Positions 1 through 11,767 of a stretch of 64,000 nt of DNA are shown one piece after another (within the stretch, counting starts at the first letter, position 1; every line of letters begins with the position of its first letter). The notes below the pieces were generated by a model. The model ran no database searches, was not told the origin of the DNA, and saw only the letters and a list, made by a program, of their open reading frames with translations. The position numbers and the translations under genes were made by a program. Origin of the DNA: Omphalotus guepiniiformis (taxonomy: Eukaryota > Basidiomycota > Agaricomycetes > Agaricales > Omphalotaceae); the NCBI GenBank assembly GCA_028554645.1, contig JAQOOI010000025.1:55889-119888 (forward strand). The letters are read 5' to 3'.

Positions 1-147
1 TCGTTGGATTATAGTACTTAACTTGCCTTAAGTACATACAAATTGAAATACGGGCTTACACCACGACAATCCCACGAGGCAAAACCCACGACCATTCGGA
101 CAAATTGTTTCTATGACCATACCGTACCACCCAGCCAGGCCTGCAAT

Positions 148-3100
148 ATGGATGGCAGCCCTCCGAGCTTGCCCTTCATAATAGGTGAGAAGACACAGAA
201 TGGGGCGCATCTAGATAAGAACTCATGTGATTGCAGATCCTTTCAGTGATCTTAGTGGATCGACGTACCGTGACTCCAGCTCTACAACACTTACTACCCT
301 TCAGGACGACGAGGAAATATCAACATACGGGAAATTAGTCAGTGAAATTCACAGACATGGCTCGAAGGTTCTGAGGTATTACGAGGATTACCTAAAGACG
401 CGTTCCTCTGCACCTCCGGAAGAGACACCACAGTATGAGTTCGTTTCGAAAGGCGACTATCTCTGCGCGGGCCGGGACTTCACTGTGTATGCGGGGCACC
501 TGTTCAAGAACTACAACGCTTCACCTTCATTTCCTCGAAAGCGTCGTGATGGAGACGATTATGGGGACCACAAGTTTGTTAAACCCTGGAGTGGTACAAC
601 AGCATCATCTTCCACTTCCATGTCTGCCGACAGCAGGCCTACCCGCATCGCAGTCGCCCTAAAAGAATCCGTTCGGTCCATTCATCAGTCTGGTAATCGC
701 CCTTTTGTCCTCGGTACCTTCCTCAAGGAAATTCGAGTGATGGGCGCTCTGAGGTCATGCGCAAATATTGTAGACCTCTTAGGAGTGGCCTTTGTTGAAG
801 TAGGGGAAGAAGTCAAGCCAACGCTGGTCGTCGAGCTCGCTCTTGGCAATCTCATCGATTTCTTCCGTTCCAATGTTTCTTCTGCAACCACTTGGGAGTT
901 GAAGTTCAACTTCACACTTCAGATCTGCTCTGCTCTTCAAGCACTTCACAGCGAAGGCATAGTTCATGCTGATATCAAAGGCCAAAATGTTCTCGTATTT
1001 CCAAATAGGCAGACCCAATACTGTGCGAAGCTTTCTGATTTTGGCAACAGCACATTGGTTGGGACGGAATTTCCTGTTGCTGCAGGTACGAAATATTACC
1101 TAGCACCAGAATGTATAAGCTTGAAAGAAGGCGGCAGTGAGGTTCAGGCTGGACAATATGGCAATGCAGAGTGCCGTGATGTTTATGCATTTGGCCTGGT
1201 TGTATGGGAGATGGCGACTAGTTGTCGGCAGCCTCCGTTCGCTGATGTTGACTCTGATGAGGAAATTGTGCGGATGAAATTCAGTGGTGACGGCGAGGCT
1301 GCGAAATATCTTCTAGCCCAGGCCCCAACAACCCTTCCACAAAGCATTCAAACAATCATTCGAGAGAGTCTAGATGCTGATCCTACTCGCCGCCCTTGTC
1401 TCAGTGCTGTGGCTGACCAATTGCGGGTAGAGATAGAACAAATGTAAGTCGTACAATGGTTTCATTAATTTGGAGTCTTTTCGGGTCTTTCTCACCAATC
1501 GTGTAGCTCCTCAACAGCGTCCGCAACCGAAGCTGATTCTCAGTTATCGCAGTCGCCATCGGACACAATCGTGAGTTGTCCCAGTGGTTCCGATAGATGT
1601 TGTGCTCACAGGGTATTGTAGGTTGACTCGGACTCTATCTTGAAGATTCCGTGGTCACTACAAAAGCGATTGTACGAAGAGTCGACCGACGACCGCTCTG
1701 ATCGTGATGAAAGCTCGAAAGTATTCCTTGCATACTGCTATCTACTCTGCTCTGATGACCATCAAGAGTTACGAGACAAAGCTCGTTCCCTCGTCCGACA
1801 AGCAGCACTTCTTGATCCTTTCTGTTTGACTCCAGGAGCCATGTTTACTCCGTTCAGAGCCATGATGGAGCTTCAAGATTGGGAGGGCATTTCAGATATT
1901 CTTCCAGCGGAGACAGACACTACATATGAGGTCGCTGACCAATGCATTCAGCATATTTACTCGTTTGGATGGCGCAGGTTTGTCGTCCTTGCTTGTAGCG
2001 CAGGTAGCGATTCACCACAGTCGGACTTGACGCATGCAGAACATCTGAGGTTGTCATCTGAGAAGGTCGCTGTCTCTACTGTGAGGCTTCTCTCCAAAAA
2101 CGGCGTGCGTGATGTTGGTCAAGCATCTTGGGGTGATGACGGACTGTTTGCACTTCACATGGCCTCAGTCACTGGAAAGCACCATGCTGTGTCAGCACTA
2201 CTTGCTCATGGTGCTCAGCCAGATGCTCGTGATAAGGACAATCGCACTGCCCTTCACTTGTGCTGTCAAGCAGAGCAATTACCAGAGGACCTCAGTATTG
2301 AAGTCGTCAGGTCTATTCTTGCGCATGAGCCTAATTCTGTCAACAATGTCATACAAACCAACCTCTACACGCCGCTCCGACTAGCTGTCGAGGCAGAGAA
2401 ACCTCGTCTTTGTCAATTCCTGCTGCAGAACGGAGCCGATGTCAATGCTCAGGCTTTTGAGGGCTCAACAGCGCTTCAGGAGTGTGCATGGTCCGCTAGT
2501 GAGAAGGGTAATGGAAGGAGGGAAAAAGGATGCAAAGACGAAGAAAAGGCTCTGCAACTCGCCAAAGTCCTCCTGCAATTTGGCAAGGTTAACGTCAACT
2601 TACAGTCGTGCCACAACTCGGTGACGGCGCTAGGAATAGCGGCGGTACATGGGAATTTTTTGAAAATGGTGTCTCTTCTTTTGGACTATGGGGCCGATCC
2701 CAACACAGCGGTTGACGAGTTGACTGCACTTGGGGCAGCGGTCCAGCATGACAATCCTGATATGTTATCTCTCTTGTTAAAGCGTGGTGCAGATCCGAAC
2801 CTCATTGTGCGGAACACGCATCCTCTCGGTGTGGCTGTGGTGATGGATAAACATGAAATGGTGTTGTTGTTGCTGGAGCATGGTGCAGATCCACGTATTC
2901 CGTATCACGGTGTACCTCTGGTGTGCTGGGCAATTCACTCTTGCAAAGAACCGGGACAGGATGGGGTATGTCCTAATCTACACTTGTTGCTCCAACGTGG
3001 CGCATCTGTTACAGCGACTGCAGAACCAACAAAACGCGAAGCAGAGGACGTGGCGGGCTTATCTGCTGTTCACTTCACAGCATTAAAGCTTTCGACGGCG

Positions 3101-3490
3101 AGCCTCGGTGTGCTCTTGGACCACAAGGTTGTCCTGTCTGCTCGTTCAAGATATGGTCAGGAGACTGCGCTCCATGTCGTTGTGGCGTACACCTCCGGGC
3201 AAGACACTTTTGCTATGGTCAAAGAGCTAGTCAGACGTGGAATAGACCTGGATGCCGCCGATGTATTTGGGGACACTGCGCTTCACATTGTTAGCATGAA
3301 TCATGCTGACGACATCAGACAGTTTCTCTTGGAGGCCGGCTGTAATCCTAATACACAAAATGCCTCGGGAAGGACTGCGCAACAGCTGTATGATCTTGAC
3401 GAGGAGACACTACTGAACGAGAGACGTATCAAACAAAAGGCATTCCATGAACTGCTACGATCCAGACACCAGGAAGAGCTAGCAAAATGA
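148..3490 (+). CDS. TKL-like protein kinase with C-terminal ankyrin repeats
   Basis: Four exons close in frame: 148-184, 237-1443, 1507-1570 and 1622-3490, giving about 1058 residues; introns are 51-63 nt. The start at 148 is the first ATG that splices into the kinase frame. The kinase domain fills roughly residues 130-415. Visible motifs are VALKES (beta-3 lysine), HADIKGQNVL (catalytic loop, HAD for HRD), SDFGNS (DFG) and YYLAPE (APE), so activity is likely. A helical, SEL1/TPR-like stretch follows. From about residue 600 there are around nine ankyrin repeats (for example ALHMASVTGKHHAVSALLAHG). Kinase-ankyrin proteins are a known expanded class in Agaricomycetes; partner and substrate cannot be told from sequence. 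It is convergent with the HeLo-like pseudokinase gene (236 bp between stops). Confidence 0.85.
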
Positions 3491-3726
3491 CAAAGAGAAA
3501 TCTAGCTCACACCAGGTTACCGACGGTCAGCAGGAAGTACCATGTCTTTAACGTTCATACTTGGCATCGGTGTTTATGCGCAGACTCGTTGATAGATGAC
3601 TGCATTTTGAGTCTCTGATACCTGGATTCCCCCGTATGACCAAATCTATTTCTATTCACTGTAAATTGATTGAAGTACTTCAATGGTCATTATCGACTGA
3701 GACTGGGATTGGACAGATGCAGAGGA

Positions 3727-5439
3727 TCAAACAACTATTTGCTTCAACGGTTGCAGAACTCGCTCGTAAAACCTCTCTCTCATCTCACGCTCCCCTATCT
3801 TGTCTGTAACTGTATCCTGCAAGCAACACAGAACAACGTCCGCATACTTTGAGCCAGTCAATCCAGCCAATGACTGTTTGACGAGATCTGCCAGCTTTGC
3901 TTGGATCTTGCGAGGGTCGAATGCCTGTCCACGTGCCTTTCGTAGTTTTTGCAAGTCAGGATCGTTGATATGCTGAATTCGTTTCCACATGGCAAGCTCG
4001 AGAAGTACAACACCTAGACTGTACATATCGTGGCGAATACCAAAGCGCACTACCTTGCCGTCCTGAAGTGGTATTAGTCGTTCAGGGTGCTGATAGAGTT
4101 TTTTGAGAGGGTCCGTCTCCGCGTGCTGCGCTGAATAGGCTGAAAGATCGCGAAAACGCGCAGCATCGAAACCTACAAGGTAGGTAGACAGTTCATCCTT
4201 GCCTATCAAAGAAGGCTGATGTTAGTATACTCTAACTGAAATATGCTCACGAAGTACTTGCCATTGTTTGCGAAAGAATTTTCAAGGACTAATAATCTCT
4301 TCTTAATGCAGCATTTTAGCCTCAAAATCAATGATACTCACTGAGGATATTTTCTGGGCTGATGGACTTGTGCACCAGCCCGGCTGCATGGGTGAACATC
4401 ACTGCCATAGAAATTTCCACTGCATACCGCATACGAACATTCAAGGGTAGTTTGGGAGTGTGTTTATCTTCGATAGCCTGCGCAAGGGTCCATTTGAAAT
4501 TGACCTCTGGCTCAGCTGGAATTTCGTAGAGTAGTAAAGCACGATTGTATCCTTCGGCTTAATAGATAGACCCTCTGCAACGCAGAATGTGCATCGAGGA
4601 TGCATCTACCTTCTGTAGTACAGAAGCAAGCATTTTAACATCTGCAATGGATTCCTCGATTTCCTGGGGAGAACGCGACTCGAAATACCGACATTCCATA
4701 AATGTGAAATGATCTTTGATAATCAGGCGATTCCCGTCTTTGAGATTGTCTTTCGACTCGAGCGACGCAAGAACTGAGTCGTCGATAACAGGCAGATCCT
4801 CCGCCCCTACACATTAATTAGCACTCAAGTGGCAGATATTACCAAAGCGTAAATGGACCCACTCGTTCGACCGTGCACTACATCGTTCATCAAGTCTGCG
4901 TTACGAATTCCTGGCCCTCCACACTTCCCAAAGAGCTGCCTGTATAGGTTCCGCTCTTCTTCGTTCTGGTCTTCCTGAAGTAGCTTGATTGCTTCGACAA
5001 CATCGCGAACTTCGCTTCGCCACTCCGCCATTTCATGCAGGATCGCCTCATATCCACTCTTTCCTTGAAATGTCCAACGAAGTTTCTTAACGAATCTCAG
5101 TTTCTCGTCCTGAGGAAATCTCGATAGTTGCTTGTCTAATCTGTATGTATAGGATACCAGCTCGTTAACGCCCCAATTTGAAGCAGCGACACGTACAGTG
5201 AATACGCACCGATCGAAGACACCTTGTAGATGGTCAATAAGCAAAGCAATGTCACGCTGTTGACGATACAGTAGTCCGCCTATACCTCGTTCGATGACCT
5301 TTTGGAACACTTCCAAGACTAAGAGACTTGCACGGAGGCGGCTGTCCAACTCGCCCAGATCGGCCTCAGCGTGAGTGTATATCTGGTATCGCGCTCGAAT
5401 TTCCTGACCAATCTCGACCACCTTTATGATAGTGTCCAT
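3727..5439 (-). pseudogene. HeLo-like/pseudokinase protein with an in-frame stop
   Basis: The first exon runs from the ATG at 5439 (MDTIIKVVEIG; an ATG at 5460 is also possible) to 4863 and encodes an all-helical segment like the N-terminus of fungal HeLo/HeLo-like proteins. After an intron (4807-4862) the kinase-like half follows. The catalytic loop reads VHKSISPENIL (HKS, no catalytic Asp) and the DFG site reads LVGFD, so it is a pseudokinase. A short exon is flanked by a GT-AG intron and a GC-AG intron (4203-4261). The frame is interrupted by TAA at 4559-4561, between ILRCRGSIY and AEGYNRALLLYEIP, which match the kinase N-lobe on either side. A roughly 105-nt intron from the GTAGAT at 4609 could skip the stop, but would remove that conserved strand. 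The family (helical bundle plus pseudokinase) is linked to fungal cell death; function here is inferred. Confidence 0.6.
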
Positions 5440-5445
5440 CGGATC

Positions 5446-5884
5446 TACAGGTAAAGCCATCCGGGAGGAGAGTTGTGGAATAGGCGCATCGTGTCCTCTA
5501 TCGTTCCTCGCACGATGTCCAAACCAGTGCAAACATCAGGAGCTCCAGTGAATGGCTATATGTATAGTAATTTCGGAGTGTTGCGATGGTAGTGGTAGTA
5601 CTTACGTTAGTCGAAATTTCGAATAAGGCGTGCGTACCCAGATTCAGAAATCTCGTTTCTTGGCCATGGATAGATTTGTCGAGCTCGAAATGATTATTCC
5701 ATAGCCATACGCCGCATGTCTCGCAAGCCTTGGTGTTCTTCACATTCAAGGAAGTACCTGCAGTGTCGTCGAATATGAAGATAAATAGTCGCCTCAACGC
5801 ACCGCGCAGCTTGCCATATTCAGCGTCGAGAAAAAATGAGAAGCTGTCAGTCACTTTCGTCCTCGTCCTCCTCTCCACCACCAA
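5446..5884 (-). CDS. Unrecognised protein, 3' part
   Basis: An open frame from about 5884 to a good donor (ACTAAC|GTAAGT, about 5607) encodes a charged segment with one CETC motif (NTKACETCGVWLW). If spliced to the acceptor near 5565 it continues as STNPFTGAPDV and stops at 5446-5448, just upstream of the ATG chosen for the HeLo-like gene. No ATG opens the frame at 5884, so at least one 5' exon is missing from this model. I do not recognise the family. It could be a non-coding open frame or a remnant of a gene duplicated with its neighbour. Confidence 0.3.
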
Positions 5885-6628
5885 GTCACGGTTTTCCGGG
5901 CGACCTGCAGGCGACTATCATGGTTGACAACGAGAGCAGCGAACGAGCGAATATGATCAAGGACCAAGCGATGTTCAGAATTATTCTGAATCTTCGCAGA
6001 GTGCTGCCCTTGTATATCCGCCCTTAGTTGTCAAAATTTGCGAAAATAGCATCGATGGAAGCACCTGCAAAGCACAATGTCTACTTTGAAAGTCCCAGGC
6101 ATCTACTCGAAACAATTGACCATACCGATACGAATATGCCCGCGAAAATAGCTTGTGCACTCGTGCCCGCTGAGATCGAGTATACCAAGCTTCTAGTAAA
6201 GGGAATTGGAATGCAGCACTTGTCGTACAAGTTGTCGAAGCGCGAAAGTTATAGGCGCCCATGAATCAAATAAGCAGCGTGAAGAGTCCCGGAAGAGTCC
6301 CAGAAGTACCGAAAGTTTTTTTAGCACCGAGATTTAAAACGCTAAAGGCTTTATTATAACCAAACTAAACGAACGAAAAGGTAGTAGTGCTGGAAAAAGT
6401 TCGAATTTTCTGAATAGGATCACTCCTAATGTCCAAGAGATAGCAGTAACTACTTGATATATGTGAAATCTCTTCTCGAGTTTTTCGGCGCGGGTATCAT
6501 TGCGAAATCGGACAGGGTCATTGACAGGGGATAGTCGGAAGTAGAACGGAGCAGCGAATTTCATAACGGCACTGCAAAATGAAGCGGAGACTGGGAGTCT
6601 CTGGAACACGTCCCAGATCGTGCCTATC
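5885..6628. other. Stretch without a convincing gene
   Basis: Only short overlapping open frames with no recognisable motif and no convincing splice partners. It may contain the missing 5' exon of the unrecognised minus-strand gene and the 3' untranslated region of the SUR7/PalI gene. Confidence 0.4.
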
Positions 6629-7542
6629 TCAGTTCCTACGGAACCTCTGCCAGAATGGTCGCTTCTTCGTGGCACTCATTGGATACGCAGATACGCCGGA
6701 CGAGCGGTCCCTTCGACGGCCGAAGCAAACTGTGCACCCTGCAAGTAGAAGGAGAATCAGAGAGACAAAAGTCAACCAGAAACCTGTGTAAATCGAGCTC
6801 AGTATCCGTACGAGATGAACAAAAATATGTACGAACCTGGCCCAGTGTTCGTACTCCCATCAACAGCAGAAAGATTGCCGACTTCATGGCGGAGGAACGC
6901 AAATAGAGCGATATCAACGGCGAATGCAATCAGGGTGATGAGGGCAGCGAGGAACGACAAGATTGAAGCAACGAGTGTGACAGTAACGTGGGTTGAAAAG
7001 GAGAAGAGAAGGGCGATAAAAGTGACTGCAGTGGCTGAATTACAACTGTCAGCACTTCAGGAAATCTTATGGTAGTTCCAAGTACACACCAACTGGATGT
7101 ATCGCAAGGCCACGGGTCCAGCTTGCACCAACTATGACACTCGCATCTTTGTTGAGGTCCGAAATGCCCACCGAATAGGCATGATTAGCACTGGTGCAGA
7201 CGCGGTCGCCGTCAGTCTGGTAAGTGCATTGTGCCCTAGAAGCATGTCAACATGAAGCTACGCAACCGAAAGCCAACTGGTACTCACCATACCCCAAGCT
7301 ATTACAAGAAGAAAAAAGTAGATAATATCAATATGCGCCCCAAGTCCCCCGCGATCGCGAGGAGATTTTACACGTACACGGAGTTGATTTACAGTGTCCC
7401 CGTTGATGATTGCATTCCTGTTAAAATGACTTCGAGCAATGTCAAGTGCCGTTAAAAAGGGCAACGAGATTGATGTAAGGAAAAGGAGGACGAAAGCACA
7501 GAACAAGAAGATGATCCCGGGAATACAGAAAGCACGAGCCAT
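6629..7542 (-). CDS. SUR7/PalI family membrane protein
   Basis: Five exons close in frame: 7378-7542, 7288-7298, 7090-7235, 6837-7034 and 6629-6783, giving 224 residues. The start (MARAFCIPG) opens the first membrane span. Four hydrophobic segments are visible: near the N-terminus, TFIALLFSFSTH, ASILSFLAALITLIAFAVD, and FWLTFVSLILLLLAG. The stretch SWTRGLAIHPV before span 2 and the Cys pair in QCTYQTDGDRVC are typical of fungal SUR7/PalI proteins, which act at the plasma membrane (eisosomes, or pH sensing for PalI). The second exon is only 11 nt, and without it the conserved QLRLGVW segment cannot be read. The tail is basic (KKRPFWQRFRRN). The exact paralogue cannot be assigned. Confidence 0.85.
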
Positions 7543-8438
7543 CGCCGAATGTGTATAGTCTGTACAAAGAATACGCAAGGGATAGATGTCGGTGGTGATG
7601 GTAAGAAAGAAACCCTGGAGATGGGCTTAAAATTAAAACCTTGTTGAAATCCAAAGCTCGAGGTTGTATGACCTCAGTTCTCACGCCTTCTGTCCGCACC
7701 ACTTTTTGATGCGAATATGACGCTCGAAATGATTGCTGTATTCATGTTTTCTTGTGGGCGACAGCGAATATTGTCTGGAGTATACAGGACGAAAGATGGA
7801 TTGGTGAAAACAGGTGGACTCCACATGTAAGTTATCCTTTTTTGGAGGAGATTTTCCCGCTTTGTTTGGCTATAAACCTAGTCAGATAAACAGACCCCCG
7901 ATTGGGCGCCCCACTCCGACTCCCAACCGACACCTGCCAACTCTGTTTGAAGCTCTATTTCAACACGAACTTGGCTCTCTATATTCTGGCAATGCCATCT
8001 TCTCGAGCTGACAGCTTGCTCAAGGCTACTAGATATTTCTAGTGTCTGATGGAATCCTTTTGTCCTTGGGTGAACCCGCGAAAGGCAGAGACTGATGAAG
8101 TGCACACTTTTGACGACTTCCCGACGCTTTCTTCATGTTAAAAAAAGTTCACACTACCGGGGGTAGTACTGGGATTCAAATTTGGTCGTTGTCTCATGAC
8201 CGAAGGACTTGTCCCCATGATGAATTTATTCACGCTTAAATTCTCGTTGGACTCGGCCTTCTTTGCGCAACACCGAGGTTGCTTCCATCTTTAGTAAATC
8301 TCATGAATCAATAGAGGGAACCTTACTAACATGACCCTCTAGACTACCGATTATACCAGGCTTCCCAAGCGTTTCACAGCACATAAAGCTGAAATATGAA
8401 AAGTGAATTGTACGGGACGATTAACGACCCCTACTGCG
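7543..8438. other. Intergenic region between divergent genes
   Basis: About 0.9 kb between the divergently transcribed SUR7/PalI gene and MFS transporter. No open frame with a recognisable product and no clear TATA box; presumably it holds both promoters. Confidence 0.5.
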
Positions 8439-10633
8439 ATGAGTGCATCCAGGCCAGCTTCTCTGCTTACAATCCTAGACCGCGCTCCCTCCCCCCTGGA
8501 CAAAGAAATAGACGTGGTCGTGAAATACGGCGAAGACGATGCTGGAGAACCCGAGGGGAAATTTCCGGAGAAGACAGTCTTTTCTCCCAAATCAGAGAGA
8601 GAAATAGATGAGGATGCGGATCCGACGTTCGTATCCTGGGATGGGCCGGATGATCCTGAAAATCCACAGAACTGGTCTATAAGAAGGAAATGGCTAATAA
8701 CACTCGTTTGTTGTGCCTTGGCAATTAACGTGTGAGCAGGACCTGTTTTGCCCACAATCTGCATAGTAGAACGTTCACTTTAATTTCAGAACCTTCGCAT
8801 CATCCGCACCAACATCAGCAGGTGAACGGCTCGCTGAGAGGTTTGGTATCGATGACGAAATAGTCGATCTAGTGACAACGCTTTTCCTCGTAGGCTATGT
8901 CTTCGGTGTGCGCGTTCGATTTCTTTCTTCATCGACACCGCAGTATCTCATCGTAGCGCATATATCCAGCCTTTCATATGGGGTCCCGGAAGCGAGATTC
9001 TTGGGAGGAGAATTATTTTCATGGTAGCCATGACATCCTATACACTTCTTTCTCTCGGTCAAGCTTTAGCACCGAACATCCAGACACTCCTTGTCACAAG
9101 GTTTTTCTCTGGTTTTTTCGCAGTCGCACCGCTTGTTACATGTGGAGGTACGTCTGTAACAGCCGTTTACGGTATTTGGAGTGTTTGGAGATTGAGTTCC
9201 TGTACCAGGAACTATCGCTGATATATGGTCGACCGAAGGACGCGGGAAAGCATCCAGTCTCTTTGGTGGGAGCGTTTTCTTAGGTCCATCTCTTGGTCCT
9301 TTGATAGGGGGCTTGTTAGTCTCCTGCACTTCGTTTATGGTTGTCCTGTCTAACAAGATATCCATTTCGGATTTAGTGTCGCTGACAGCACATTAGAATG
9401 GAATTGGGTTTTCTGGATCATCATGATCTTCGCTGGGTCATGCACATTCTTCATGTTTGTGTGCCTCCCAGAGACGTATGCTCCAGTAATACTGGCGAGG
9501 AAGGTATCATTTAGTCAATACTACATGTCAGCTCTTCATACTGACCACTCACACCTGTTTTCTCCTTGTACAGGCTAAGCGCTTACGCAAGGAGGATCCT
9601 ATCACCTATAAGAACTTGCGCGCAGAACACGAAGATCAAGATTGGTCAATGCTCGGTCTCGTTCGGCATACCATTTTTCGCCCCTTCAAAATGCTAGCTA
9701 TGGAACCTATACTCGTACTGGTCACATTGTACATGTCGGTCGTGTACGGAGTCCTCTACGCCCGTAAGTTTATCCAAATGAGTCCCTAACAAATATTTCC
9801 ACTGACAAAACTATACCCCGTTTCGTATATAGTATTCGAAGCATTCCCCATAATCTTCATCGAAACTCGGGGTTTCAGCATCACCCAAAACGGCCTCATC
9901 TTCATCGGTGTCGGTATTGGAAGTATCGCAGCGGCGCTCGTGAACTTGTTATTATGTAGACCGTATGTCGAGCTCACCATCAAATGGAAAGGATCCCCAC
10001 CGCCCGAGCCAAGATTGTACGGTGCAATGATTGGGGGCGTTTCTCTTGTAATAGGGAGCTTCTGGATTGGATGGACAGGGAATTATCCTGGCGTCCCTTG
10101 GTACGTTCCGGCGATGAGTACACCGTTCATTGGAGCGGCAATCGCTTTGATATTTGTATCCTTCGTCGTGAGTCTATTACACATTCGTCTGAAGCTCACA
10201 GTCATATGGCATCCCTATTCTTCCCGCAGGCATACCTAGTCGATACATATATGCAAGTCTCCTTGTTATTGTTCAGAGTGCAACAATTCTTAACCGCGTT
10301 CTGTTGAATATCATAGGGTGTACAGCGCCTCTGCTTTAGCCGCCAATACCGTCATTCGTTCCATTGTGGGAGCTGTCTTCCCTTTGTTTACCGCTCAGAT
10401 GTATCATGACCTTGGCATCAACTGGGCGTCGACATTAATAGGTCTGATTAGCCTCGTATTGGCACCAATCCCTTTCCTGTTCTACAAATATGGTGCGAAA
10501 ATCCGTGCTCACAGTAAGTTTGCACCGTGTAAGGTACGAATATTGACCTGCTGAGTGGTGGTGTCTTGGAGCTCAGCCAAATACGCTATAGGACCTTCGA
10601 ATTGCGAAGGAGCTTGAGGCATTGTATCCGTAA
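8439..10633 (+). CDS. Major facilitator superfamily transporter (DHA1-like)
   Basis: Ten exons close in frame to 542 residues: 8439-8731, 8790-8907, 8970-9147, 9209-9314, 9377-9503, 9574-9763, 9833-10167, 10230-10252, 10317-10533 and 10592-10633. The start is the first ATG in frame (MSASRPASL). The cytosolic N-terminus carries WDGPDDPENPQNWS, the signature before span 1 in fungal DHA1 drug:H+ antiporter-like proteins. GRRIIFM follows span 2, and ASALAANTVIRS with FPLFT lies in the second half; about 12 membrane spans are expected. Exon 8 is only 23 nt and its downstream intron (10253-10316) starts with GC (GCAAGT). Substrate is unknown; the family exports toxic compounds or metabolites at the plasma membrane. 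Confidence 0.88.
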
Positions 10634-11191
10634 TCACTTGAGGATTTCTGGACTATCAACCGCACCTGAGCCTAGGGCGCTTGGAACGATGTTGTGCTTT
10701 GTATAGTAGTTAATGATAATATCGACCAATTCCGTAAACAGTCTTGTTAGCGTCTTACTTAGGAGCTTGAGCACAGTTCGGCATTCCTAAATCCTCTCCA
10801 ATGCAAGCTGGTCTTGTCGTGATCTCGGTGTCGGACGGAGACTTTGACATGCTCTTTCGACCCATTCGTGTCAGCGTGAAAGCTGCTCATCTTGTCATCC
10901 GTGTCCGTAGCCTTCTCTTCCCGGGCCAGAAGATGTCAGTATGAATGCCCACATGGAAGATCAGGCTAGAACACCTCAGCCTCTTAAGAAGATGCCATTA
11001 CAGAAGACTGTGGAGGATGGACCGGGACAAGAAATCACAGACGTTTGAGAGAACAAATCAAAATGCAATGAAGTTTCAGCAGAGCAGGAACAGCCAGTCA
11101 ATATAGTACATATGACTAACAATACACACATAAGTCCACGCCCAGGCACATGAATAGTAAAAAGCAATGTACGAACGCGATTCCATCCACT
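10634..11191. other. Intergenic region, convergent 3' ends
   Basis: About 560 bp between the 3' ends of the MFS transporter and the IF1 gene. No coding or structural RNA signal recognised. Confidence 0.5.
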
Positions 11192-11678
11192 TTACTTCTT
11201 AGCAGCAAGTTCGTGCTCCTTCTGCAATTTCTCCTATGAATTGAGAAATATATGCATGAGTACGGTTTGAATTCCTCAGTGTGGTTCTATCACGTACCAG
11301 CTCAAGCTTTTTCTCCTCAATCTAGGAAGAAAGTACTCGTTAAAATATTGGCTCGCGGCATCGATGTGCGTGACGCGTACCTCGGCTTTGAGCTGCTTGA
11401 GTTTAGCAGCCTCCTGCTTGTGAGCATACTCATCTGGAAAATGCAACAATCTTCATTAAATTTCACCCGGTAGAGCTTAGAAATTCCAGCGCACTCTCTA
11501 TTGCACTTTCCCGCTCCCTGGAGTCCAGGATGAGATGAGACAGACGACGGCGAATTCAAGCAATGACGTACTTGAATCCTCTGGACTGAGCGACACTACC
11601 CTCCTTGACACTAGAGGTAAATCGCTTTGGCATTACTGCCAGCTGAGGGACGCGACGAGTAGAAAGACGAGCAAGCAT
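11192..11678 (-). CDS. INH1: Mitochondrial ATPase inhibitor IF1
   Basis: Five small exons close in frame to 82 residues: 11572-11678, 11495-11517, 11381-11433, 11298-11321 and 11192-11233. The N-terminus is a mitochondrial presequence (MLARLSTRRVPQ, basic and without acidic residues). The mature part contains KEGSVAQSRGF, then the minimal inhibitory segment ERESAIENEYAHKQE, and a Lys/Glu-rich coiled coil ending in KEHELAAKK. IF1 binds F1-ATPase in the matrix and blocks ATP hydrolysis when the membrane potential falls. The start ATG is 89 bp from the start of the divergent ATP synthase subunit h gene, which suggests a shared promoter. Confidence 0.85.
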
Positions 11679-11767
11679 AGTGAATGGTAATGGGTTGAGT
11701 CTGAAACCGTTTGGAATCGGGTGCGAATGCAGGCGGACTGTCACGTTGTCACACCTTTACCACCATC
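11679..11767. promoter_or_regulatory. Putative bidirectional promoter, IF1 / ATP synthase subunit h
   Basis: Only 89 bp separate the two divergent start codons, so both 5' UTRs and any shared promoter elements must lie here or extend into the genes. I see no TATA box. Assignment rests on gene layout, not on a mapped element. Confidence 0.55.
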
